A DNA stretch of 64,000 nucleotides, taken from assembly GCF_042453785.1 (NCBI RefSeq), contig NC_091676.1, forward strand, positions 21,745,001-21,809,000, given 5' to 3'. Of this stretch, positions 45,601 to 55,706 are shown in pieces (position 1 is the first letter of the stretch; each line of letters begins with the position of its first letter). The notes beneath the pieces are model-generated. The model saw only the letters and a program-made list of their open reading frames with translations. It made no database searches and had not been told where the DNA came from. Both the position numbers and the translations under genes were made by a program. The stretch is from Malus domestica. Lineage: Eukaryota; Streptophyta; Magnoliopsida; Rosales; Rosaceae.

Positions 45601-47580
45601 ATATCTGATGAGGATACCATAGCATAGTTTGCTTTATTTGCAGACTTCGACCCTATTAAATTCGAAGATGCAGTGAAGGAAAAAAAAATGGAAGAAAGCC
45701 ATGGATATAGAAATTCAAGCTATAAAAAGAAATGATACTTGGGAGCTTACTGATCTTCCAAAAGGGCAAAATACTATTAGTGTAAAACGGGTTTATAGAA
45801 CCAAGCTGAATGAGAATGGTGAAATTGACAAGCACAAAGCTCGACTAGTGGCAAAGGGCTACAAGCAGCAGTATGAAGTTAATTACAGAGAAGTGTTTGC
45901 TCCAGTAGCCAGGCATGACAATATTTGTCTTGTTGTTTCATTGGCAGCACAAAATTCTTGGCTTATTTTTCAAATGGACGTGAAATTAGCCTTCTTGAAT
46001 GGGGATCTTCAGGAACAAGTTTATGTTGAGCAGTCTTTTGGATATGTGCAACAAGGAAGTGAGGAGAAAGTTTACAAATTGAAGAAGGCTTTATACGAAC
46101 TGAAACAAGCGCCCAGAGCTTGGTTTAGTCGTATAGATGCCTATTTCTCTAAAGCAGAATTCCAGAAATGTCCACATGAGCATGCTTTGTTTGTCAAGTC
46201 TGAGGATGGAGGTAAATTTGTAATTGTATGTCTATATGTAGATGATCTTATGTACACAGGGAATGATTGCACAATGTTTCAAAAGTTCAAAAATTCCATG
46301 AATGCTGAATTCGAGATGACTGATTTGGGAATGATGTGTTATTTTCTTGGAATTGAAGTGGTGCAATCATCAACATGAATTTTCATTACACAAAAGAAGT
46401 ATGCAAAAGAAATTTTGGAAATGTTTAATTATTAGAATTGAAATCCGGTCAAAAATCTAATTGAACCAGGTTTGAAGTTGCATAAGGATCTTGGTGGCCA
46501 GAGAATGGATAACACCTACTAGTCTATTACAAATAGATGGTTGGAAGTTTGATGTACTTAACAACCATTAGGCCGGATGTCATGTATGTAGTAAGTTTCC
46601 TAAGCAAGTACATGGAATTTCCAACAAATCTTCATTTTCAAGCTGCAAAAAGGGTGTTTCGCTATCTACAAGGTACAACTGATTCTGGAGTCTTTTATAA
46701 GAAATGAGAAGTTTCAAGACTTATTGGATTCACTGATAATGATTATGCGGGTGACTTAGATGATAGAAGAAGTACTTCTAGTAGTGTTTTTATGATGAGT
46801 TCAGGAGCTGTGTCATGGTCAACAAGAAAGTAGCAAGTGGTTACTTTGTCCACAATTGAAGCAGAGTTTATAGCTACAACAACATCTACATGTCAAGCTA
46901 TATGGCTGAGAAGAATTCTTGAAGAGTTACACTTTCAGCAACATGAACCTACAATAATCTATTATGACAACAGTTCGGCAATTATGCTCTCTAAAAATCT
47001 AGTTCTACATGAAAGAAGCAAACACATAGACGTGAGATACCACTTTCTTCGTGATCTTACAAATGAAGGGACCATTGATTTAGTTTATTATAGAAGTGAA
47101 GATCAGGTTGCAGATATCATGACCAAGCCACTCAAGTTGGATGCATTTGAGAAGCTGCGTGGTTTGCTTGGAGTGTGTTCATTTAAACATCTTGAGCAAG
47201 AAAGGTTGGCAGTATTGACATGTTTTATGATGGTAGAAGCTGACGAGCTCGATGATGAAGCCTTCATGATGGTGTCTAAACCCTAAACTGTTTTCATAGA
47301 AATTAGTTTAAGGGAGGGTGTTAAGTTTTTAGTTGTTTTTTTTATTTCAAATAAACTCCTATTTACTAGGAAGTCAGTTGCTTTTACCCATTCCTTAAGA
47401 GAATCCCAGTTGAATAGGAGATTGTTAGTCATGGGATAGTCGTTGCTATTTTTTTACAATTTGATTATTTGTAATTCTATTTAAGTCAGACTTTTTTTTC
47501 CAATGAATTGTATGCAGTTTTTCACATAATTTCCTTCATCACATATTAAGCAAAGCTTTCGTAGCTTTCAGTTTCTAACA
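42615..47580 (+). mobile_element. Ty1/Copia LTR retrotransposon, degenerate
   Basis: LTRs at 42615-42871 (257 bases) and 47319-47580 (262 bases), both starting TGTTAAGTTTTTAG and ending TTTCTAACA. They differ at roughly 6% of positions by eye plus small indels, so the insertion is old. Target duplication CCGGC/TCGGC matches at 4 of 5. After the left LTR comes TGGCATCAGAGCC, a one-base variant of the initiator-methionine tRNA primer site used by most plant Copia elements. AAGGGAGGG before the right LTR is the polypurine tract. The gene order gag-protease-integrase-RT-RNase H proves Copia. Confidence 0.93.
42948..47286 (+). pseudogene. Copia gag-pol, broken by many stops
   Basis: Gag starts at an ATG at 42948 and meets a stop after eight codons. 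Further on are IPRFDGYYDHWSMLMENF and the zinc knuckle CYCCHKYGHYQYEC (about 43680-43725). Integrase is seen at about 44290-45070 (YDICGPINPASNGNKGYF; NAYTPQQNGMARKKN). Reverse transcriptase is open at 45701-46378, with QMDVKLAFLNGDL and the catalytic YVDDLMYTG. RNase H lies at 46837-47286, with STIEAEFIATT and HIDVRYHFLRD. At least ten stops or frame changes interrupt the reading, so it is dead. A block of about 200 bases in the integrase-RT linker is duplicated (44965-45165 and 45206-45410). Confidence 0.92.
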
Positions 47581-48100
47581 TCGGCTGCTAGTCTAAAACA
47601 CACCCAGAGAGGTAGGGTGGAAATGAGTGGGTGGCTTATAAGCAAAACAATTCTGAACAAACGTGGATGTGTGCCTTTTCGGAGGATCCACGAAGGGCTC
47701 TATGGCGTGTTGATTTAAATGTGCATAATTGTTTTTTGTCCACCTACAATAAAGTTTGTGGAAATCTTTGTTAAGAAATGTTTGAGAACTCCAAGCACCG
47801 TTCTTTTTGAACTTGCTAAGCCATTTGATTGGTTGAGAAAATGAACTAACTAGTTCTCGATTCTGAACACGAACTTCGTTATCGTTCCCATTCTCATTGT
47901 TATCGATAGGAACTGAACCGGTGTTGTCCTTGTCATCTATGTCACCGTCGTTCAAGGACTCCTCAAAACATCAGTACTCATCCTTTTATACGCCATACAC
48001 CTTGAACAAGTTAAGCATATGTAAGAATTTAAAAAGCTTTTATACCAATCCATATATGTCTACAAAACAAGCAATGGTTGCATGTTTGGAAATTATATTA
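47581..48100. other. Right flank of the Copia element with an unrecognised minus-strand frame
   Basis: A 120-codon frame at 47955-47593 (-) starts with an acidic Asp/Asn-rich stretch and then reads PIKWLSKFKKNGAW and similar. I do not recognise it. It could be part of the disrupted hAT gene or another remnant. Confidence 0.3.
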
Positions 48101-50473
48101 TATATTATTCCTATACTAAAACCCAAACTCTCGGTTACTGTTCACAGACAATGGAGTGGCGAAAATGCCCTTAAATATTTGTCTCAGATCGGTTTCTCTC
48201 GGCTATTGTATAGTGGAAGGGCAGTTTTGCCCTTTCGATTCCACGCGTTCGTCATCTTGCACTTGGTCTCCGTGTGTCGTCGTCGTTGGTAAGGAAGACC
48301 CCCTTCCAACGTCTTCCATTTTGTTCCAACACTTTTCCACTTCTCTTCGTCCCCCTTTCTTTCCTTCTCTATGTGCCTCAAATTCAATCCGATTATCTAA
48401 AAACTTAGTTGCTCTGTTTTTTTTTTTCCGCCGTTTTCTAGAAACCGTTCACAGTGTTTCAAGTGCTTTGCTTTATTTACTTCATGATCTTCTGTTTGGT
48501 TAAGAAGAAAGTTTCCAAATTATTTCAAGTTTTTTTTTTTTTTTTGGTGTTTTATGTGTGGTTGTTTGATCTGATTTTGTTTTTTATGCGTGTTGGTAAG
48601 GGAAAGAGGCTGACTTTACGCGTGTTAGTCGTTTGGGAAAGGAAGAAAGGTGGAAAAGTAGAGCTCTTCCATTTGCTTCCACAAATTTCTCGAGCTCTCT
48701 CTCAAGCCCGGAACCCTAGCCTCCGTAAACGAATCAGGTTCATATCTCACTCTCTTTCTCTCACCTTTTGTTTTGATTGTATTTCGATCAACGTTGGAGC
48801 TTATGCTTCCACTTCTTTTCCGTTTTTCTTTTCCTTTCGCTTTTCTCTTTCGCTTTCTATCACGATTCTCACATTCTGTCGTTGTCCATGCTAGGTTTCT
48901 TTTGCTCTCAAACGTCGTCCGTTGTCGCTATCTGACTTCCCCGTAGCCATCGAAGCAATATAAGGTTCTTCAAAATTTCAGTTTAGTTTGAAGAAATGTT
49001 ACCCTGAAAAGCTAGGGTTTCCTGGTGAGTCTTTTCTCGACAGTATACTTTCTCTCGATCTAATTTTAAGTGATTGAAAATTGGATATGGTGATTCTCTG
49101 ATTTTATTTTATTTTTTTATATTTTTAGTTGTTAATTGCCTTATACAACTTTTTTGTAGGTTTTTGTTGCTACTTTGAGCCATGAAGCAGACAATGTGGA
49201 GCCATTTGTTGCTACTACGATGCTTGGAGAAATCATTCTGGAGCAGATTCATGAGATTAGTGGGTATTTTTCTTAACCTGTCTTTTTATTTGATGAGTTT
49301 TGTGTGTTTATAAAATATGATAGAAGTGGCTGTAAGAATATTGATTTTTTGGGAATTTTTTGTCAATGTCTTTTGAATTAACTGCAGGGAATACTTTGCC
49401 ATTGGATTGTGTATTTCACCAATGTAAGTTTTTAATTTAGGCGAGTTAGTGATGTTAATGTATATCTTGGGTAAATAATTTAGTTTGTTATTTTTGTTGT
49501 TTAAATTAGTTCATGTGAATATTGATTTTGATTCGACATTGAATTCTATCTTAGATAAGCAGCAAGTATATATATGTCAAGAGTACTAATTAATTACATA
49601 CTGCTGCTCTAAATACATTCAAGCGTTTTTAATTTTTGTGATAATTAACTTACAAATAAGTATTAATGGCCCTCATTTGGTAGCAATCAATCAAGTGAGA
49701 GATGAGTTGTTTGAATGTTTGATTTTACTTGAATTAGAGTCTCCAACTAGGAGAAGGAGAAGGATCCGAATGGGAGCAAGCCACAACATGGAACAAACGA
49801 GCACATGAGAATTTTATGTTCACAGGATTTGGGGAGAGGGTGACCAATCATCTGAAAAAACTTAGGTATATGGTTGTTCCTCTTCGAATTACATGAACAT
49901 GGCTATATATTTATTTCTTTTGTTAATTATTAGAAAGAATGCACTGGACCTGGACATTCTTTGGAATTACAAATGGGTTTTCTGTTCAAATTTTCTTTTT
50001 GTTTTGTTTTTGTTTTTAATTTGTAGCCTCCGATTGTGTATGTGGGTGTTTGGTTTTGATTTTGCTTTTGGGGGCTTTTGTTTGTAGTTTTGGAACCGCT
50101 CTCTGCTCATGCCCTATGATAGCACTGGTGAGCTTCCCATTCAAAAAAAAAAAAAAATTCTTTTCACTATAAAGGATTTATGAAATGCTTAATTTGGGTT
50201 GCTTTTTTCTCATGATAAAAATTGGTGTGTGCCATCTGAAACAGTTATTGGGTATTTGAGGTTTGTTGTAGTAAAGGGTTTAAGGTTTTTTTGCAATGTG
50301 ATATCGTGTTTGGGTTTTTGAAAGTTGGCTTATTTTGGAATTAATGATTTTATGTGTCATTAAGTTGGTAAAGGAGGCTTTGAAATCAATTTTTTTTTTC
50401 ACAGTTCAGACTATTGATTAGTTGATAGAAAGCAAGGTTTTCATTGTTTTAGAGAGTTTTTGTTCTTGGTTTT
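48101..50473. other. Unexplained tract; possible Helitron-like or decayed gene sequence
   Basis: Begins with AT-rich TATATTATTCCTATACTAAA and then GC-richer, CT-rich sequence with leader-like AACCCTAGCC and GCTAGGGTTTCC motifs. T-rich, intron-like stretches follow with short candidate exons, for example near 49160-49260. No conserved domain is visible. The part at about 49500-49970 is repeated at 51645-51685 plus 55707-56130. Confidence 0.3.
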
Positions 50474-51291
50474 TGACACATCCTAACCCGGAATGTCCAC
50501 TAGGACTCCAAATCGAGTTGCGCTGGCCGACATCTGGAAGGTGACGAAGCCATAAAATATGATGATATGGAAAAATGTTTATAAATTTAAACCTAAGAGT
50601 GCCTAAATACCATAGTGCACTAGTGAACGGGAATGAACCCACTTCACACATGACGTTAGAGCATAAGTAAGTATAGTAGAGTGAATTAAGAATCGTACCC
50701 TTGAAAGAATCTCCAATACTAAGAATCGCCACCAATCTTCAACGATAAGAAAGCTCCGCTAATAAAACTTGAAGGGTGAAAACAATACAAGAGTAGGTAG
50801 TGGGAAGGTTTGAATCGCCGAAAAAATGGCTGAATTTGGCCGTGTGCTTGTCGGGTCAAGTGGGTCAAGGGGGAAACCCGGTTTCTCCCTCATTCTCACC
50901 TTCCATCCTTTCCCCCCTTTCTTTTCTCTTTGGTTGGTCAGTCTTCTCTCTTCCCCTCCTTCGATTGGGTAGCAACCCTTCTTTTCTGCTCTCTCTCCTG
51001 TTCCGCCCTTCTTCTTTCTCTTCTTCTTCCCCTTTTTAAAAATCACTAAAAGATAACAAAATATAATAATTATAAAAATGTATAAAATATATAAATAGTA
51101 ACTAAACAAAAGTACTTCTTGGGTTTATAGTTTCGTAACGTCGAGTACTTCAAGAAAACGCTAAAGGATTAATTCATACACCTCGTTATATATTGGTCAA
51201 CGGAAGTCAAAACCCTCGCCTCTAATGGTATTTTCGTAAAATCACACTTTTAAAATTTATAAAAATATAAAATTTGGGACGGGATGTCACA
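50474..51291 (-). mobile_element. Solo LTR, about 0.8 kb, Gypsy-type
   Basis: On the minus strand it starts TGTGACATCCCGTCCC and ends GGATGTGTCA, the usual ends of a plant Gypsy LTR group. Flanking GTTTT (50469-50473) and ATTTT (51292-51296) match at 4 of 5. No internal coding region. Confidence 0.7.
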
Positions 51292-51296
51292 ATTTT

Positions 51297-51680
51297 TCTC
51301 TGTTGTTCTGTATTGGTTTTACATTATGGATTGATTTAATTAATATGATTCCTTTTCATTTCAGATTAATTTGGTTCTTACTGGATCAATCAAGGAGGTT
51401 AGAAGGGTGTAACCAGTGGTTTTTGAAAAAAGTTGGTTGTTCAATTTTCCAATTTTGTCTTTATGGTTGTGTGAATGGACCTTTGTATAATCTAAATATA
51501 GTTGAATTGAATGGCTATTTTTCTACATTGTATTTTCTTTCTTAAATTGATTCATTTTTGTTGATAAAGGTAATTTGGTTTTGTAGGTCAAGGTTTTTTG
51601 GCAAGAAAAATAAGCCGAAAATTCAATTGAGCTATGAATGCTTGCGCTTATTTAAATTAGTTCATATCAATATTGATTTC
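51297..51680. other. Tract between two LTR elements
   Basis: AT-rich and without a recognisable gene. The last 40 bases match the start of the duplicated block at about 49500. Confidence 0.3.
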
Positions 51681-51685
51681 ACTTC

Positions 51686-52210
51686 TGTGGATGCAAATTT
51701 TCGCTTTCTTCTTCTTGGACAAAATTGCACTTACAAAATAATCAACACCTTTGGTCAAGGCCAAGAACCTCACGCGCCCACAATGAATGGGGGGGCTTTG
51801 ACCAAAGAACCTCCGATGCCAAAGTTAGAATTTAGAGAGAAAAGTGTTTAGAGGATTTTTGGGAGTTTTGCAAGAGTATCAACTTAGCTTTTTAGAAGAA
51901 ATAGGGTCATATATATAGGGAATGGGGTGTTATTTGGTGATTCAATTAGCAATTAATATATTAATTAGTATAAATATATTAATTGGCTAATTATCATAAT
52001 AAAAGAAATGTTTTGGGAGGTTTTTGGAGGTTATGGAATGAGAATGGATGAGACAAATTTGAACTTGTTACCTATTTTGGGTACTCTTGATTTGGTTGAT
52101 GGATGATTCTCCATTGCTCGCGTGTAGGAGATCCGGTATGCCTTGAGGGTAAATTTGTCATCTTCACCCAAAAATCCACGTGTCGCTTTGTGATTTATTT
52201 TGGCTCCACA
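51686..52210 (-). repeat. LTR of the 4.0-kb element (3' in element orientation)
   Basis: Pairs with 55175-55701. On the plus strand it runs from TGTGGATGCAAATTTTCG to TTGGCTCCACA. The two copies differ by several percent by eye. Confidence 0.88.
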
Positions 52211-53029
52211 AATGCCCCCACACCTACTGGGCTGCTCGTAGGAAAGTGTAGCAGGTGTAGAGATCTTCTTGCTCTAGGAAACTTAGGACTGCTTCCTGTT
52301 TTGATGTAGATTCCCTCTTTAATATGAAATTAGATCATTCTAGGAAAAGGAAATAAATTTCTCTCAAAGCCTATTTAAGTCCACCTTAAGTGAGTTATTA
52401 AATCAACTTTGGAGAGTGATTTATTCTACCCTACAAGAGGGAGAGAGCTTAGAGGATATTTGTTCCCTATCCTCTAGCAATCTTCTACATCTTGCCCGTG
52501 CAAATGACTGTCTTTCGTAGTTTTCTTCGTCTTCTCCGTGCAGCACCAATGTAATAAAAACTTAATTTTTTCTTGCCTTCTTATTGGATAGTGCTATTGC
52601 GAGGTAGCAATCGGGGTGGTGCAGCAAGTTGGCTAGCATATGCCAGGAGTCGGCTCGGCATGTGCCAATGAGGTGGTGTGGCAGGGGCCATTGCTTGTGC
52701 TGCTTGACTTGATTAAAGCCAAGGATTAGCTCGGCATAGGCCGAAGAAGTGGTGCGGCATGGGCAACGGTTTAGGCTGCCATATATGGGCTGCTTGCTAA
52801 AAATAAGGAAACTGCTTGAGTTTGATTTCTTAGCTGCCGTAGATGGAGCAGTCAAGGATAAAGCTGCCAAGATCGGAGCTGCTGAAGATAAAATGTCAGA
52901 TGAGTGAACTGTTAAGTGAAAAAGTGGCTGCTGCCCTTGACCATCTGCTGCCTAGTTGATCTTCAAGCATTTGATCTTTTAAGCTATGTGGCATTCTCGC
53001 ACTGAATAGCTTACCCAGATGGGTGTTAG

Positions 53030-53370
53030 GGAATTAGTTTACCCTCTTGCACTGGAGAGCAATTAGTTTAGCCTCTCGCGCTGGAAAGCAATTAGTTTAC
53101 CCTCTCGCGTTGAAGAGCAATTAGTTTACCCTCTCGCACTGGAGAGCAAACCCATATGGGTGTCAGAAAATTGGTTTACCCTCTCGCACTGGAGAGCAAT
53201 TAGTTTATCCTCTCACACTGGAGAGCAAACCCTTTTGGGTGTCGGGGAATTGGTTTACCCTCTCGCACTAGAGAGCAATTAGTTTATCTTTTTGGTGTTG
53301 GGGAATTGGTTTACCCACTCGCACTGGAGAGCAATTAGTTTATCCTCTCGCACTAGAGACTAGACCCTTT
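53030..53370. repeat. Minisatellite, unit built on CTCTCGCACTGGAGAGCAAT
   Basis: About nine imperfect units of roughly 30-40 bases, with TTAGTTTACC or TTGGTTTACC between the cores, inside the 4.0-kb LTR element. Confidence 0.88.
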
Positions 53371-54235
53371 TGAGGGTTAGTTGGCACGAGAAATTGCGCA
53401 ATCGCTTGGTTAGGAGCCTTTATACTTCTTCCTGAATTTTCCTTTGTTGGGGTGGCAGAGCTCTCGACTGCCCTCGATCGTGATGTGCTGGTCTAAGCTG
53501 TTATTCCATATGTTCGGCTCGTTTATGCCGCAGCTGCGGTGGGTGTGGTATGTTACTTGCAGGCGAGCATGTAACTCACTGGCTACTGGTTGAACTTAAG
53601 CTGGATTGAGTGATTGCTTCTTTCCGTCTGCTGTGCTGCCTGCTCCAATGTAATGTTGAGGATACTCATTGCGAGCCTAGCTGTGAATGAATACTTTGCT
53701 TGGAAGGTTGTTCATGTTGATTATCGGAGTGCGTCCTCAACCGTGAGTGTATGCTCGTCCGTGGGCCTAGTCAATAGTGCATGCTCCTCCGCGCGCTAAG
53801 ACCAGAGTATACGCTATCTCGGGGGCCAAATCGGGAGTGTACTCTTCCCAAATGCTCGGTTCGTGGATGGTCGAGTGGCTGTTTGCCGGGATGCTGCTGG
53901 AGAGGTTCTTCATCTGCCTTTGTCCTACTTTGGGACACCTCGTTTGGGGCACGTTGCATCTTGGTGCGCTGCAAGAGCTGGTTCACCACGGTCGTTTACT
54001 GTGCTAGGGTGCTTGTCAACTTTATGACTTGTTGAGACAAGTGTTGTTCACCATTTGGATTGGAAGAACTTGGAAGGAATGTGCCTCCTTAGGTAGTGGA
54101 AATGTGGTAGACTCCGGGCGCGAGATTTGAGTTGGGAAATGTCAAATCCGCGGAGAAATATGGTGAAAATGCCCCCGGTTCGATCGTAAGCCCAAAAATT
54201 TGAAACAAAGATGGTTGAACTAATCTTGGACCGAT

Positions 54236-54730
54236 TTGAGCTACGAGAGTGGGCTGCTCAGCTGGAGCAGGCTGGGTCACGAGAGCAAGCTGGGCCATGA
54301 GAGTGGACTGCTTGTCGGGAGCAGGCTAGGCCACGGGAATGGGCTGTTCATCGGGAGCAGGCTGGGCCACGAGAGTGGGCTGCTTGGCTGTAGCTGGCTG
54401 GGCCACGAGAGCAGGCTGGGCCATGGAAATGGACTACTTGTCAGGAGTAGGCTAGGCCACGGGAGTGGGCTGCTCGTCGGGAGTAGACTGGGCCACGAAA
54501 GTAGGCTGCTTGGCTATAGCAGGCTAGGCCACGAGAGCAGGCTGGGCCATGGAAGTGGACTGCTCGTCGGGAGTAGGCTAAGCCACGAGAGTGGGCAGCT
54601 CGGTGGGAACAGGCTGGGCCACGAGAGTGGGCTGCTCGTCGGGAGTAGGCTGGGCCACGAGAGTGGGCTGCTCGGTGAGAGCAGGCTAGGCCACGGGAGT
54701 GGGATGATCGTCGAGAGCAGGCTGCTTGGC
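54236..54730. repeat. GC-rich minisatellite, unit built on GGCCACGAGAGTGGGCTGCT
   Basis: About a dozen units of 30-50 bases with GGAGCAGGCT or GGAGTAGGCT spacers. It keeps a Gly/Leu/Ser-rich frame open on plus and a Pro/Ser/Leu-rich frame open on minus (54831-54514). The minus frame is in the element's sense direction, but I see no evidence of a functional protein. Confidence 0.88.
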
Positions 54731-54739
54731 GTGTGATGA

Positions 54740-55003
54740 TTATGAATGCGAGGGTTGAGCTCGGCTTGGCAACGCATAGGGCACGCGTTGGGCATGGAGT
54801 GACATGGCTCGGGCCGTGGTGGTGGAGTCATGGACCTCGCCGTGAGTGATTGCCATGGTGGCCACCGCGGTGGTTGCCACGGTTGAGCCTTGTGGTGGCG
54901 GTGCCGCTCCCCATAAGATTACATTTAGTCTTGTGGATCGCCGCGGTCCCATTTCTTGAATATTGGAATTTTCACTTGTGGAATTTTCTAAATTTCTAGC
55001 CAT
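54740..55003 (-). CDS. Possible gag-start frame of the 4.0-kb element
   Basis: 87 codons, starting with an ATG about 170 bases after the primer-binding region in element orientation. It contains a basic RRSTRLN patch, then Ala/Thr-rich sequence. It ends before the minisatellite. Position fits a gag remnant; no conserved gag domain is visible. Confidence 0.35.
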   Translation of the reverse strand: MARNLENSTSENSNIQEMGPRRSTRLNVILWGAAPPPQGSTVATTAVATMAITHGEVHDSTTTARAMSLHAQRVPYALPSRAQPSHS

Positions 55004-55174
55004 TGTATTTCTCTTTCACATTTTATCAAAGAATCTTTGCAAATAAAAATTTCTAATAATAAGAACGTACGAAAAATAATAATGGACTAGTAAATAGAGA
55101 AAATAGAGAAAAAACCTTTTTGTGCGATAGTCTTCTACGAGTGTGAATCTCAACTCTCAATGAAAGCACCAATT

Positions 55175-55701
55175 TGTGGATGCAAATTTTCGTCTTCTTC
55201 TTCTTGGATGAAATTGCACCTACAAAACAATCAACACCTTTGGTCAAGGCCAAGAACCTTACGCGCCCACACTGAATGGGGGGGTTTTGGCCGAAGAACC
55301 TCCGATACTAAAGTTAGAATTTAGAGAGAAAATGTGTTTAGAGGATTTTTGGGAGTTTTGCAAGAGTATCAACTTAGCTTTTTAGAAGAAATAGGGTCAT
55401 ATATATAGGGAATGGGGTGTTATTTGGTGATTCAATTAGCAATTAATATATTAATTAGGTATAAATATATTAATTGGCTAATTATCATAATAAAAGAAAT
55501 GTTTTGGGAGGTTTTTGGAGGTTATGGAATGAGGATGGATGAGACAAATTTGAACTTGTTACCTATTTTGGATACTCCTGATTTGGTTGATGGATGATTC
55601 TTCATTGCTCGCGTGTAGGAGACCCGGTATGCCTCGAGGGTAAATTTGTCATCTTCACCCAAAAACCCACATGTCGATTTGTGATTATTTTTGGCTCCAC
55701 A
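55175..55701 (-). repeat. LTR of the 4.0-kb element (5' in element orientation)
   Basis: 527 bases, partner of 51686-52210. The primer-binding region (minus strand TTGGTGCTTTCATTGAGAG, about 55152-55172) lies directly beside it. Confidence 0.88.
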
Positions 55702-55706
55702 ACTTC

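Larger units (their letters stand above)
51686..55701 (-). mobile_element. Non-autonomous LTR retroelement, about 4.0 kb
   Basis: LTRs at 51686-52210 (525 bases) and 55175-55701 (527 bases), TG...CA ends, perfect ACTTC duplications (51681-51685 and 55702-55706). Orientation is minus: TTGGTGCTTTCATTGAGAG, a primer-site region typical of plant Gypsy elements, lies on the minus strand right after the 55175 LTR end. A G-rich tract (AGGTGTGGGGGCATT on minus) lies before the other LTR. No pol domain is seen. A minus-strand frame (55003-54740) looks like the start of gag. Two minisatellites fill much of the rest. Confidence 0.85.
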
